64,000 bases of DNA, from contig NZ_JAIWNC010000006.1 in the NCBI RefSeq assembly GCF_020216025.1, positions 248,001-312,000 of the forward strand, in the 5' to 3' direction. The notes beneath the pieces are model-generated. The model was given only the letters and a program-made list of their open reading frames with translations. It made no database searches and was not told the origin of the DNA. Shown in pieces: positions 49,466-59,434 of the stretch; the first letter of the stretch is position 1; each line of letters starts with the position of its first letter. Both the position numbers and the translations under genes were made by a program. This DNA is from Jidongwangia harbinensis. Lineage in GTDB: Bacteria > Actinomycetota > Actinomycetes > Mycobacteriales > Micromonosporaceae.

Positions 49466-51112
49466 GTGACTCCCGCCAACCTCGCTGCCACCGTTCTCAC
49501 AGCTACCCGTGCTGTATTCGTTGCCCGGGGGCTCGACGCCGCCGTGCTGCCGGAGACCACGACGGTGGAGCGACCCCGCAATCCCGAGCACGGCGACTAC
49601 GCCTCGACGCTGGCCCTGCAGCTGAGCAAGAAGGTCGGCGTGCCGCCGCGTGAGCTGGCCGCGGCGCTGGCCGAGGAGCTGGGCCGGCAGCCCGGCATCA
49701 AGTCGGTGGAGATCGCCGGTCCGGGCTTCCTGAACATCCGCCTGGACGCCGCCGCGGCCGGGGTGCTGGCCCGCGACATCGTGCTGGCCGGCCCGGAGTA
49801 CGGCCACACCGGCCGCCTCGCCGGTCAGCGGATCAACCTGGAGTTCGTCTCGGCGAACCCGACCGGGCCGGTGCACATCGGCGGGGTCCGCTGGGCCGCC
49901 GTCGGTGACGCGCTGTCCCGGCTGCTGCGGGCGTCCGGGGCCGAGGTCGGCACCGAGTACTACTTCAACGACGCCGGGTCGCAGATCGACCGCTTCGCGA
50001 AGTCGCTGCTCGCGGCCGCCCGGGGCGAACCGGTGCCGGAGGACGGATACGGCGGCGCGTACATCGGCGAGATCGCCGCGCAGGTGCGCGAGCGGGTTCC
50101 GGACGCCGACTCGCTGGAGACGTTCCGGGAGATCGGCGTCGAGCTGATGTTCGCCGAGATCAAGGCGTCGCTGGCCGAGTTCGGCGTGCACTTCGACACC
50201 TACTTCAACGAGAAGGACCTGCACGCCCGGGGCGAGCTGGACGAGGCCCTGGAGCGGCTGCGCGAGCAGGGGCACACGTTCGAGGCGGACGGCGCCACCT
50301 GGCTGCGTACCACCGACTTCGGTGACGACAAGGACCGGGTGCTGCGCAAGTCGGACGGCGACTGGACGTACTTCGCCGCGGACTGCGCCTACTACCTGGA
50401 CAAGCGCAAGCGCGGCTTCGACCGCGTGGTGATCATGCTGGGCGCCGACCATCACGGGTACGTGGGCCGGATGAAGGCCATGTCCGCCTGCTTCGGCGAC
50501 GACCCGGCCGTCAACCTGGAGATCCTCATCGGCCAGCTGGTCAACCTGGTGCGCGACGGCGAACCGCTGCGGATGAGCAAGCGGGCCGGCACGGTGGTCA
50601 CGCTGGAGGACTTCGTCGACGCGCTGGGCGTGGACGCGGCCCGGTACGCCCTGGCCCGGTACTCGTCCGACTCGCAGATCGACATCGACATCGACCTGTG
50701 GACCCGGGCGACCCGCGACAACCCGGTCTACTACGTCCAGTACGTCGCGGCCCGGACCGCCAACGTGGCCCGCAACGCCGCCGAGGTGGGCCTGACCCGC
50801 GGCGAACCGGACGACTTCCAGCCCGGGCTGCTCGCCCATGAGAAGGAGAACGACCTGCTCAAGGCGCTGGGGGAGTACCCGGCGGTGGTGGCCAGCGCGG
50901 CCGAGCTGCGCGAACCGCACCGGGTGGCGCGCTACCTCGAGGAGGTGGCCGGCGCGTACCACCGGTTCTACGACAAGTGCCGGGTGCTGCCGATGGGCGA
51001 CGAGCCGATCACCGACCTGCAGCGGGCCCGGCTCTGGCTGAACGACGCCACCCGAACGGTGATCGCCAACGGGTTGGCCCTGCTCGGCGTCTCCGCCCCG
51101 GAAAGGATGTGA
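49466..51112 (+). CDS. argS: Arginyl-tRNA synthetase
   Basis: 548 residues from GTG 49466. The N-terminal additional domain (about 1-110) is followed by the HIGH-type motif in [32 protein letters not shown] and the KMSKS-type [14 protein letters not shown]. The C-terminal anticodon-binding helices include [11 protein letters not shown] and end in GVSAPERM. It charges tRNA-Arg with arginine. It begins a run of amino-acid genes, three bases before lysA. Confidence 0.97.
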   Translation: MTPANLAATVLTATRAVFVARGLDAAVLPETTTVERPRNPEHGDYASTLALQLSKKVGVPPRELAAALAEELGRQPGIKSVEIAGPGFLNIRLDAAAAGVLARDIVLAGPEYGHTGRLAGQRINLEFVSANPTGPVHIGGVRWAAVGDALSRLLRASGAEVGTEYYFNDAGSQIDRFAKSLLAAARGEPVPEDGYGGAYIGEIAAQVRERVPDADSLETFREIGVELMFAEIKASLAEFGVHFDTYFNEKDLHARGELDEALERLREQGHTFEADGATWLRTTDFGDDKDRVLRKSDGDWTYFAADCAYYLDKRKRGFDRVVIMLGADHHGYVGRMKAMSACFGDDPAVNLEILIGQLVNLVRDGEPLRMSKRAGTVVTLEDFVDALGVDAARYALARYSSDSQIDIDIDLWTRATRDNPVYYVQYVAARTANVARNAAEVGLTRGEPDDFQPGLLAHEKENDLLKALGEYPAVVASAAELREPHRVARYLEEVAGAYHRFYDKCRVLPMGDEPITDLQRARLWLNDATRTVIANGLALLGVSAPERM

Positions 51113-51115
51113 CCC

Positions 51116-52501
51116 GTGAGAGCACATGAGGCGGGCGCGCTGCACGGTGACCTGGGCAGCCGGGGCCCGGCGTGGCTGCGTACCCCCGAAGACGTCAACG
51201 CGCTGATGCCGCAACTGTGGCCGCGGACCGTGCACCGCGCCGACGACGGCGCCGTCGCCGTCGGCGGGCTGAGCGTGCGGGACCTGGCCGCCGAGTACGG
51301 CACGCCGGCGTACCTGCTGGACGAGGACGACCTGCGCGGCCGCTGCCGCGACTTCGTGTCGGCGTTCGCCGGCGCGGACGTCTACTACGCGGGCAAGTCG
51401 TTCCTCTGCAAGGCCGTGGTCCGGGTGGTCGAGCAGGAGGGCCTGTTCCTGGACGTCTGCTCCGGCGGCGAGCTGGCGGTCGCGCTGGCCGCGGGCTTCC
51501 CGGCCGAGCGGATCGGGTTCCACGGCAACAACAAGTCCGTCAGCGAGCTGGAACGCGCCCTGGACTCCGGGGTCGGGCGGATCGTGGTGGACTCGTTCCA
51601 GGAGATCACCCGACTCACCGCGCTGGCCCGCGAGTCCGGCCGGCGGCCCGGGGTGCTGGTCCGGGTCACCGTCGGGGTGGAGGCGCACACCCACGAGTTC
51701 ATCGCGACCTCGCACGAGGACCAGAAGTTCGGATTCTCGCTGGCCGGCGGCGCGGCGTTCGAGGCGGCCGTGCGGATCCTCGACGAGGACGTGCTGGACC
51801 TGCGCGGCCTGCACTCGCACATCGGCTCGCAGATCTTCGACACCAGCGGGTTCGAGGTGGCCGCCCGGCGGGTGCTGGAGCTGCAGGCGCAGATCCGCGA
51901 CGCCCGCGGGGTCGAGCTGCCGGAACTCGACCTGGGCGGCGGCTTCGGCATCGCGTACACCTCGCAGGACGACCCGTCCACGCCGGCCGACCTGGCGAAG
52001 CGGATCAACAAGATCGTCGAGGGTGAGTGCGAGCTGGCCTCGCTGCGCAAGCCCCGGCTCTCGATCGAGCCGGGCCGGGCCATCGTGGGCCCGGCCGTGT
52101 TCACGTTGTACGAGGTCGGCACGGTCAAGGACGTCGACGGCATCCGGACGTACGTGAGCGTCGACGGCGGGATGAGCGACAACATCCGGACCGCGCTGTA
52201 CGACGCCTCGTACAGCGCCACGCTGGCCGGCCGGGCATCGACCGCCGAGCCGTTGTTGGCCCGCGTCGTGGGAAAGCATTGTGAATCCGGGGACATCGTC
52301 GTGAAGGATGAATTCCTGCCCGCTGACGTGCAGCCCGGAGATCTTCTCGCGGTGCCCGGCACCGGCGCGTACTGCCGCAGCATGGCCAGCAACTACAACC
52401 ACGTACCCCGGCCACCGGTGGTCGCGGTGCGTGACGGTGCGTCCCGCGTGATCGTCCGCCGGGAGACCGAGGACGACCTGCTCGCATTGGACGTGGGATG
52501 A
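51116..52501 (+). CDS. lysA: Diaminopimelate decarboxylase
   Basis: 461 residues from GTG 51116. PLP-dependent fold III. The Schiff-base Lys is in DVYYAGKSFLCKAVVR, followed by HGNNKS, LHSHIGSQIF, DLGGGFGIAYTS, the substrate-binding EPGRAIVGPA and KHCESGDIVV with the catalytic Cys. It makes lysine from meso-diaminopimelate in the cytosol. It lies between argS and hom with a 4-bp overlap to hom, as in many actinobacteria. Confidence 0.97.
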   Translation: MRAHEAGALHGDLGSRGPAWLRTPEDVNALMPQLWPRTVHRADDGAVAVGGLSVRDLAAEYGTPAYLLDEDDLRGRCRDFVSAFAGADVYYAGKSFLCKAVVRVVEQEGLFLDVCSGGELAVALAAGFPAERIGFHGNNKSVSELERALDSGVGRIVVDSFQEITRLTALARESGRRPGVLVRVTVGVEAHTHEFIATSHEDQKFGFSLAGGAAFEAAVRILDEDVLDLRGLHSHIGSQIFDTSGFEVAARRVLELQAQIRDARGVELPELDLGGGFGIAYTSQDDPSTPADLAKRINKIVEGECELASLRKPRLSIEPGRAIVGPAVFTLYEVGTVKDVDGIRTYVSVDGGMSDNIRTALYDASYSATLAGRASTAEPLLARVVGKHCESGDIVVKDEFLPADVQPGDLLAVPGTGAYCRSMASNYNHVPRPPVVAVRDGASRVIVRRETEDDLLALDVG

Positions 52502-53799
52502 GGCCTGTGAAACTCGCGCTGCTCGGCTGTGGCACCGTCGGCGCCGAAGTGGTCCGGCTGCTGCACGATCAGGCCGCGGACCTGACGGCCCGGATCGGCG
52601 CACCGCTGGAGTTGGTCGGCGTGGCGGTACGCCGGCCCGGCCGCGCCCGCGGCGACCTGCCGGTCGACCCAGGACTGTTCACCACGGACGCGCTGGGCCT
52701 GGTCAAACGGGACGACGTGGACGTGGTGATCGAGGTGGTGGGCGGCATCGAACCGGCCCGCACCTGGCTCACCGAGGCACTGCGGGGCGGCACGAGCGTG
52801 GTGACCGCCAACAAGGCGCTGCTCGCCGAGGACGGCGCGGCGCTGCACGACGCGGCCGCCGAGGGCAACGCCGACCTGTACTACGAGGCGTCGGTGGCCG
52901 GCGCGATCCCGCTGCTGCGCCCGCTGCGCGAGTCGCTGCACGGCGACCGGGTCACCCGGGTCACCGGCATCGTCAACGGCACCACCAACTTCATCCTGTC
53001 GTCGATGGACGCCACCGGAGCCGGTTTCCAGGAGGCGTTGGACGAGGCCACCGAGCTGGGGTACGCGGAAGCCGACCCGACCGCCGACGTGGAGGGCTTC
53101 GACGCCGCCGCCAAAGCCGCCATCCTCGCCTCGCTCGCGTTCCACACCCGGGTCACCGCCGCCGACGTGTTCCGCGAGGGCATGACCGCGGTGACCGCCG
53201 GCGACGTGGCCAGCGCCAAGGAGATGGGCTGCACCATCAAGCTGCTCTGCATCGCCGAGCGCGGCCCCGACTCCACCGGCCGCGAGTCGGTCAGCGTCCG
53301 GGTGCACCCGGCGATGATCCCGCGGACCCACCCGCTGGCCGGCGTCGGCGACGCGTTCAACGCGGTGTTCGTCGAGGCCGAGGCCGCCGGGCAGCTGATG
53401 TTCTACGGCCGCGGAGCCGGGGGTACGCCCACCGCGAGCGCCGTGCTCGGCGACATCGTGGCGGCGGCGCGCAACCGGCTCACCGGCAGCCGCGCACCCA
53501 GCGAATCGGCGTACGCCGACCTGCCGATCCGGCCGATCGGCGAGGCCCTCACCCGCTACCACATCAGCCTGGACGTGGCCGACCGGCAGGGCGTCCTGGC
53601 CGCCGTGGCCGGCGTCTTCGCCAAGCACGAGGTCAGCATCGCGACCGTACGCCAGTCCGGCCGGGACGCCGACGCGACGCTGGTGATCGTCACCCACCAG
53701 GCGCCCGACTCGCACCTGGCCGCCACCGTGGCGGAACTGGCGACGCTGGAGATCGTTCGCTCCATTGCGAGCGTGCTCCGCGTCGAAGGAGGGAACTGA
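52498..53799 (+). CDS. hom: Homoserine dehydrogenase
   Basis: 433 residues. N-terminal NAD(P) fold LALLGCGTVGAEVVRLL; the catalytic domain has VTANKALLAEDG, EASVAGAIPLLRPLRESL, GIVNGTTNFILSSM and EATELGYAEADPTADVEGFDAAAKAAILASLAF. A C-terminal ACT domain (about 350-430) begins YHISLDVADRQGVLAAVAGVFAKHEVSI and would give threonine feedback. It reduces aspartate semialdehyde to homoserine for threonine and methionine. Confidence 0.97.
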   Translation: MRPVKLALLGCGTVGAEVVRLLHDQAADLTARIGAPLELVGVAVRRPGRARGDLPVDPGLFTTDALGLVKRDDVDVVIEVVGGIEPARTWLTEALRGGTSVVTANKALLAEDGAALHDAAAEGNADLYYEASVAGAIPLLRPLRESLHGDRVTRVTGIVNGTTNFILSSMDATGAGFQEALDEATELGYAEADPTADVEGFDAAAKAAILASLAFHTRVTAADVFREGMTAVTAGDVASAKEMGCTIKLLCIAERGPDSTGRESVSVRVHPAMIPRTHPLAGVGDAFNAVFVEAEAAGQLMFYGRGAGGTPTASAVLGDIVAAARNRLTGSRAPSESAYADLPIRPIGEALTRYHISLDVADRQGVLAAVAGVFAKHEVSIATVRQSGRDADATLVIVTHQAPDSHLAATVAELATLEIVRSIASVLRVEGGN

Positions 53800-53802
53800 G
53801 CC

Positions 53803-54858
53803 ATGACCGTCTGGCCGGGTTTGATCGAGACGTACCGGAAGAGGTTGCCGGTCTCCGACACCACGCCGGTGATCACGCTGCACGAGGGGAACACCCCGCT
53901 CGTGCCCGCGCCGGTGCTCGCCCAGCGCACCGGAGCCGACGTCTACCTCAAGGTCGAGGGCGCCAATCCGACCGGGTCGTTCAAGGACCGGGGCATGACG
54001 ATGGCGGTGTCGAAGGCCGTCGAGGAGGGCTCGAAGGCGATCATCTGCGCCTCGACCGGCAACACCAGTGCGTCCGCCGCCGCGTACGCCGCCCGGGCCG
54101 GCCTGACCTGCGCGGTGCTGGTCCCGCAGGGCAAGATCGCGCTCGGCAAGCTCGCCCAGGCGCTCGTACACGGGGCGAAGTTGTTGCAGGTCAACGGCAA
54201 CTTCGACGACTGCCTGGCGCTGGCCTCGAAGCTGTCACAGGACTTCCCGGTGTCCCTGGTCAACTCGGTCAACATCTTCCGGCTGCACGGCCAGAAGACC
54301 GCCGCGTTCGAGATCGTCGAGGCGCTCGGCGACGCCCCCGACATCCACTGCCTGCCGGTCGGCAACGCGGGCAACATCTCCGCATACTGGATGGGCTACC
54401 TGGAAGATCAGGAGGCCGGCAACACCAAGAAACTTCCCAAGATGTACGGCTTCCAGGCCTCCGGCGCCGCCCCGATCGTCACCGGACAGGTGGTCCCCGA
54501 GCCGTCCACCATCGCCACCGCGATCCGCATCGGCAACCCGGCAAGCTGGACCAAGGCACTCGACGCCCGGGACACCTCGGGCGGCCTGATCGCGGCGGTG
54601 ACCGACCGGGAGATCCTGACCGCGTACCGGCTGCTGGCCCGCGAGGTGGGCGTCTTCGTCGAACTGGCCAGCGCGGCGAGCGTGGCCGGCCTGTTGCAGC
54701 AGGCGGAGGCGGGGCTGGTGCCGGCCGGGTCGACCGTGGTCTGCACGGTGACCGGCCACGGCCTGAAGGACCCCGAGTGGGCGATCAGCACCGCACCGTC
54801 ACCCACCACGATCAAGAACGACGTGCTGGCCGCCGCCGGAGCCCTCGGCCTGGCCTGA
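53803..54858 (+). CDS. thrC: Threonine synthase
   Basis: 351 residues, three bases after hom, with a GAGGG-type site. PLP fold II. The Schiff-base Lys is in [17 protein letters not shown]; the ST-GN-SA motif is [15 protein letters not shown]; the glycine-rich phosphate loop is [15 protein letters not shown]. It turns O-phosphohomoserine into threonine. A hairpin seven bases after the stop ends the transcript, and its usual partner thrB is not next to it but at 61247. Confidence 0.97.
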   Translation: MTVWPGLIETYRKRLPVSDTTPVITLHEGNTPLVPAPVLAQRTGADVYLKVEGANPTGSFKDRGMTMAVSKAVEEGSKAIICASTGNTSASAAAYAARAGLTCAVLVPQGKIALGKLAQALVHGAKLLQVNGNFDDCLALASKLSQDFPVSLVNSVNIFRLHGQKTAAFEIVEALGDAPDIHCLPVGNAGNISAYWMGYLEDQEAGNTKKLPKMYGFQASGAAPIVTGQVVPEPSTIATAIRIGNPASWTKALDARDTSGGLIAAVTDREILTAYRLLAREVGVFVELASAASVAGLLQQAEAGLVPAGSTVVCTVTGHGLKDPEWAISTAPSPTTIKNDVLAAAGALGLA

Positions 54859-54864
54859 CCGCCC

Positions 54865-54893
54865 CGGGACGGCCGGCACATCCGGCCGTCCCG
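54865..54893 (+). terminator. Hairpin terminator after thrC
   Basis: CGGGACGGCCG and CGGCCGTCCCG form a perfect 11-bp stem with a 7-base loop, starting seven bases after the stop codon. It separates the argS-lysA-hom-thrC run from the repeat-containing region downstream. Confidence 0.75.
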
Positions 54894-55159
54894 CGGTCCG
54901 GTCGTCCCGTGGCCTCGGTCGTCCCGTAGCTCGTTCTTCTCGCGGTCTGGGCGTCTCGCGGTCGGCCGTCCCCGCAATCGGCCGCCTCGCGTTCCGAGTT
55001 CCGCTACGGCGGCGCGTTGTCCGGTATGCAGCCTTCGAGGAGATCTTGGGGGTTTGGCGGCCCCATCTCTGCCCCCGGCGGTGCGGAGAAACGGCGCGTC
55101 CCCAATCACCGCCCGACACACCTCCCTCGCCGGGAGCGCAGCCTGCATAGACGCGGCGC

Positions 55160-55370
55160 GCTCCGCACCCGAAAACCACACGCGCCGTCGGGTCGGCTGC
55201 GGTGTGTGGAGCTGTGGCGCGTTCTGCGCCTGGAAGTCACACGTGCCGTGGGGTGGGGTGGGGCGTGTGGAGCTGTGGCGCGTTCTGCGCCTGGAAGTCA
55301 CACGTGCCGTGGGGTGGGGTGGGGCGTGTGGAGCTGTGGCGCGCTCTGCGCCCGGAAGTCACCCAGGGCA
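55160..55370. repeat. Second 61-bp tandem repeat array, about 3.4 copies
   Basis: The core (g)TCACACG-type element recurs at 55177, 55238, 55299 and 55360, exactly 61 bp apart; the middle copies are almost identical. Each unit contains GTGTGGAGCT and an opposed GGAAGTCACAC, the same element pair as in the array at 4498-4767, joined by a different G-rich spacer (GTGGGGTGGGGTGGGGC). The flanking 54894-55160 holds only short imperfect CGGTCGTCCCG-type repeats and no gene. Confidence 0.88.
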
Positions 55371-55420
55371 AGAGCGCGGGCGGATGCGGCGGGACCCGAA
55401 GGGCCGGCACGCCGTGATGG

Positions 55421-55885
55421 TCACTCTGGTGGGTTGGCGTCGGGTGGGGCGTCGTTCGTGGCGGCCCGGACCAGCAGCCGCATGGCCTCGGCGACCACGG
55501 TCAACTCGTCCGCTGAGAGGCGGCTGAGGAGCGTGTGCTGTTTCTCCGCGCCGGCCGTGATGATGCCGGCGATGAGTTTGTCGCCAGCTTCCGTCAGGCC
55601 GATCCGGCGTACCCGGCGGTCCTGCGGGTCCTCGGTGCGCACCACGAGGTCCTGGGCGACGAGCCGGTCGATCGTTCCGCTCAGGGTGGCCAGCCCGACG
55701 CCCAGCAGCCGGGCCAGTTCGCCGCCGGAGACGTTGCCGTGGCGGGAGAGCAGGAACAGGATCTTCAGCTGGGACATGGTCAGGTGGGAGCTGAACAGCG
55801 GGTCGGAGCGGTCATACGCAAACAGGTGCTGCAGCCGCTGCTGCGCGCCCATAATGTCCGCGATGAGCTGTTCTTTCTTGGCCAC
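55421..55885 (-). CDS. MarR family transcriptional regulator
   Basis: 154 residues from GTG 55885, with AGGAGAAAGG upstream. Winged helix: LTMSQLKILFLLSRHGNVSGGELARLLGVGLATLSGTIDRLVAQDLVVRTEDPQDRRVRRIGLTEAGDKL, with the DPxDRR wing. It is divergent from the RND transporter gene (119 bp between starts), so it most likely represses that pump and itself. The spacer contains TTTG-N11-CAAA (about 55948-55966), a possible operator. Confidence 0.92.
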   Translation of the reverse strand: MAKKEQLIADIMGAQQRLQHLFAYDRSDPLFSSHLTMSQLKILFLLSRHGNVSGGELARLLGVGLATLSGTIDRLVAQDLVVRTEDPQDRRVRRIGLTEAGDKLIAGIITAGAEKQHTLLSRLSADELTVVAEAMRLLVRAATNDAPPDANPPE

Positions 55886-56004
55886 CGCCGGCCTTTCTCC
55901 TGTGACGCTCTGATGGCCCGGCGAGAGCGGACCCCTGGCGAAAACCATTTGTTCGCATCAGGCAAACTATCAGTGCTGGCCGAACTTTTCTCGGGGGAGC
56001 ACCC

Positions 56005-59000
56005 ATGTCATTCCTGACCCGGCTCAGTCTCGCCAACCGCGGCCTCGTGGCCCTCATCGCGATCGTGATAACCGGTTTCGGGGTGTACGCGATCCCCGCG
56101 CTCAAGCAGCAGCTCCTGCCCTCGCTGGAGTTCCCGGGCGCCTTCATCGGCGTCACGGTCCCGGGCGCCAGCCCGGAGATCATCGAGGCGCAGGTCACCA
56201 AGCCGATCGAGGACGCGGTCAAGGGCGCCGACGGTCTGGAGAGCATCCAGTCGACCAGCCGGGAAGGCTCGTCCACCATCCAGGTCACGTTCGAGTTCGG
56301 CACGGACCTGGACAACGCGGTCAACCAGCTCACCACGGCGGTCAACCGGATCCAGCCCACCCTGCCGCAGGACGTGGAGCCGACGATCTTCGCCGGGGGC
56401 ACCGACGACATCCCGGCCATCGTGCTGGCGGCGTCCGGCGGGTCCGACGCCACCGATCTGGCCGACCGTCTCAACCGGACGGTGGTGCCCGAGCTGAACG
56501 CGATCGAGGGCGTGCGCGACGTCGCGGTCACCGGCACCACCAGCGCGCAGATCGTGATCACGCCGCGTCCGGCGGCACTGGCCGCCCGCGGCGTCAACCC
56601 GCAGGCCATCAGCACGGTGCTGCAGGCCAACGGCATCTCGGTGCCGGCCGGTTCGGTCAATGAGGGCACCCGCGCGCTGAGCGTCCAGGTGGGTACGCCG
56701 ATCACCGGCGTCCAGCAGCTCCGCGAACTCTACGTCTCCGGCAGCCGCGGACCGGTCCGGCTGAACGAGGTCGCGTCCGTCGAGGAGAAGCCGGCGGCGG
56801 TCACCTCGTACACCCGCACCGACGGGGTGGACAGCCTCGGCATCGCGGTCACCGCCGCCCCGGACGGCAACGCGGTGGCCATCTCGCACGAGGTCAACGA
56901 CATGCTGGCGGATCTGGAGAGTGCGTCCGGCGCCAAGCTCACCGTGATCGTCGACCAGGCGCCGTTCGTCGAGCGGTCCATCGAGAGCCTGACCACCGAG
57001 GGCCTGCTCGGCCTGCTCATGGCGGTCATCGTCATCCTGGTCTTCCTGCTGTCGGTGCGGTCCACCCTGGTCACCGCGGTGTCCATCCCGCTGTCCGTGC
57101 TGATCGCGCTGATCGCCCTGTGGGTCGGCGACTACTCGCTCAACCTGCTCACGCTGGGCGCGCTGACCATCGCGGTCGGCCGCGTGGTGGACGACTCGAT
57201 CGTCGTGCTGGAGAACATCAAACGACATCTGGGGTACGGCGAGCAGAAGGTGCACGCCATCATGGCCGGCGTCCGCGAGGTGGCCGGTGCGGTCACCGCG
57301 TCCACGCTCACCACGGTCGCCGTGTTCGCCCCGATCGCCCTGGTCGGCGGCTTCGTCGGGCAGCTGTTCGCCCCGTTCGCCATCACCGTGACCGTGGCGC
57401 TGCTGGCCTCGCTGCTGGTGTCGCTGACCGTGGTCCCGGTTCTCGCGTACTGGTTCCTGAGCCCGGCCGCGGGCGGCGCGGAGACCGAGGAGGTACGCCG
57501 GGCCGCGGAGGAGAAGGAGCTGCGCAGCCCGTTGCAGCGGGCGTACCTGCCGGTCATCCGCTTCGCCACCAAGCGCCGCTGGACCACCGTGGCGATCGGC
57601 GTGGTGATCCTGATCGGCACGTTCGGGCTCTCCACCCGGCTGGAGACGAACTTCATCGACCAGTCCGGCCAGGACAGCATCACGGTCAGCCAGGAACTCC
57701 CGGTCGGCACCAGCCTGGCCGCCACCAACGAGGCGGCCAAGAAGGTCGAGGCGGTCATCACCGGCCGCGACGACGTGGAGAGTTACCAGGTCACCGTGGG
57801 CAACGGCGAGTTCAACCCGTTCGTCGGCTCGGGCGGTGCCAGCGGGGCCTCGTACAGTGTGGCGCTCAAGGGCGACGCCGACGCCACCGTGGTCACCGAG
57901 GAACTGCGTGACCAGCTCGCCGGCCTCACCGACGTCGGCGAGGTGACGGTGGGCGGCGACAGCGGCACCGGCTTCAACGCCAGCCAGCTCTCCGTGCTGG
58001 TCCAGGCCGCCGACCAGGAGGTGCTCGCCGCGGCGACCGAGCAGGTGCGCGCCGCGATGGCCGGCACGGCGGACGTCACCGACGTGAGCACCTCGCTGGC
58101 GGCCAGCGTCCCGCGCCTGGAGGTCCGGGTGGACCGCGCGGCCGCGGCCCGTGCCGGGCTCACCGAGGCGGCCGTCGGCCAGTCCGTGTCCGGGGCGTTC
58201 CGCCCGGCGCCGGCCGGCCGGATCACCACCGGCGGCACCAGCCAGGACGTGGTCATCTCGTTCGGTACGCCGCCCGCGAACGTGGCGGCGCTGCGTGCCC
58301 TGCCGCTGACCACCGCCCGGGGCGTGATCCCGCTCGACCAGGTCGCCGACGTGACCGAGGTGGCCGGGCCCGAGGAGGTCACCCGGATCGACGGGAACCG
58401 CAGCGCCACGGTCACCGGCACCGCGACCGGCTCGAACGTCGGCGCGGTCAGCGAGGACCTGACCAAGCGGCTGGACGGCCTGCAGTTGCCGCCCGGCGCG
58501 TCGTACTCGATCGGTGGGGTCAGCGCGGAGCAGGCGGACGCGTTCGCCGACCTGGGGCTCGCGGTGCTCGCGGCCATCGCCATCGTCTTCGTCATCATGG
58601 TGGCGGCGTTCCGCAGCGTGCTCCAGCCGGTGATCCTGCTGATCTCCATCCCGTTCGCCGCGACCGGCGCCATCGGCCTGCTGCTGGCCACCGGCACGCC
58701 GCTCGGTGTGCCGGCGCTCATCGGCGTGCTGATGCTGGTCGGCATCGTAGTGACGAACGCCATCGTGCTGATGGACCTGATCAACCACTACCGCACGGCC
58801 GGCATGGGCGTGCAGGAGGCGGTGATCGAGGGCGGCCGGCACCGGCTGCGCCCGATTCTGATGACCGCGATCGCGACCATCTTCGCGCTGCTGCCGATGG
58901 CGCTCGGCCTGACCGGCGAGGGCGGCTTCATCTCGCAACCGCTGGCGGTCGTGGTGATCGGCGGTCTGGTCAGCTCGACCCTGCTCACCCTGGTGCTGGT

Positions 59001-59286
59001 GCCGACGCTGTACACCATGGTGGAAAACCGCAAGGAGCGGTCCCGGCTCAAGCGGGAACGTCGCCGCCTGCGCCGGGCCGGGGTGGCCGACGTCCCGAAG
59101 CACGCCGCGGACGAGCCGGAGGCCGGGACGCCGGCCGGCGAGCCGGTGCCGGACTTCAGCGGCGGCGCGCACGAGGCGCCGGAACCATCCACCGCCCGGT
59201 CCGAGGCACCGCCGGCGTCCGGGGCCCTGCGCGGCTACACGGACCAGTTCGAGGTCCTGAAGATGCCGCGCCCGAACCAGCCCTGA
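56005..59286 (+). CDS. RND superfamily efflux permease (AcrB/HAE type)
   Basis: 1093 residues, full RND length. Two repeats of one plus five or six transmembrane helices with two large outer loops. The first outer loop has TKPIEDAVKGADGLESIQSTSREGSS; helix 4 has GRVVDDSIVVLENIKRHL, holding the proton-relay Asp pair; the second half has GIVVTNAIVLMDLINHYR and RHRLRPILMTAIATIFALLPMALG. It should export drugs or lipophilic compounds by proton antiport. No adaptor or outer-membrane partner is encoded nearby, as expected for a Gram-positive. The last 110 residues are a hydrophilic charged tail. Confidence 0.93.
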   Translation: MSFLTRLSLANRGLVALIAIVITGFGVYAIPALKQQLLPSLEFPGAFIGVTVPGASPEIIEAQVTKPIEDAVKGADGLESIQSTSREGSSTIQVTFEFGTDLDNAVNQLTTAVNRIQPTLPQDVEPTIFAGGTDDIPAIVLAASGGSDATDLADRLNRTVVPELNAIEGVRDVAVTGTTSAQIVITPRPAALAARGVNPQAISTVLQANGISVPAGSVNEGTRALSVQVGTPITGVQQLRELYVSGSRGPVRLNEVASVEEKPAAVTSYTRTDGVDSLGIAVTAAPDGNAVAISHEVNDMLADLESASGAKLTVIVDQAPFVERSIESLTTEGLLGLLMAVIVILVFLLSVRSTLVTAVSIPLSVLIALIALWVGDYSLNLLTLGALTIAVGRVVDDSIVVLENIKRHLGYGEQKVHAIMAGVREVAGAVTASTLTTVAVFAPIALVGGFVGQLFAPFAITVTVALLASLLVSLTVVPVLAYWFLSPAAGGAETEEVRRAAEEKELRSPLQRAYLPVIRFATKRRWTTVAIGVVILIGTFGLSTRLETNFIDQSGQDSITVSQELPVGTSLAATNEAAKKVEAVITGRDDVESYQVTVGNGEFNPFVGSGGASGASYSVALKGDADATVVTEELRDQLAGLTDVGEVTVGGDSGTGFNASQLSVLVQAADQEVLAAATEQVRAAMAGTADVTDVSTSLAASVPRLEVRVDRAAAARAGLTEAAVGQSVSGAFRPAPAGRITTGGTSQDVVISFGTPPANVAALRALPLTTARGVIPLDQVADVTEVAGPEEVTRIDGNRSATVTGTATGSNVGAVSEDLTKRLDGLQLPPGASYSIGGVSAEQADAFADLGLAVLAAIAIVFVIMVAAFRSVLQPVILLISIPFAATGAIGLLLATGTPLGVPALIGVLMLVGIVVTNAIVLMDLINHYRTAGMGVQEAVIEGGRHRLRPILMTAIATIFALLPMALGLTGEGGFISQPLAVVVIGGLVSSTLLTLVLVPTLYTMVENRKERSRLKRERRRLRRAGVADVPKHAADEPEAGTPAGEPVPDFSGGAHEAPEPSTARSEAPPASGALRGYTDQFEVLKMPRPNQP

Positions 59287-59299
59287 CCGATTCCGACCA

Positions 59300-59327
59300 T
59301 GCGGACGGCGGTTCTCCGCCGTCCGCA
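59300..59327 (+). terminator. Hairpin terminator after the RND gene
   Basis: TGCGGACGGCGG and CCGCCGTCCGCA form a perfect 12-bp stem around TTCT, starting 14 bases after the stop codon. Confidence 0.78.
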
Positions 59328-59434
59328 CGAGCGGAGTGCCGGCCAGGGTGGGGGGCGCGTCCGGGACTCGCCATTCTCCAAGGTCGGCTGCGGCCGGCGG
59401 CCGGGACGCCGGTGACCCGGTAGCGTCGGCGTAC

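Noticed and set aside
48947..52603. Very long open frame (1218 codons) on the minus strand opposite argS and lysA
   Set aside because: It is antisense to two clear essential genes, its residues are dominated by Arg/Gly/Val/His as expected for a high-GC shadow frame, and it has no recognisable domain.
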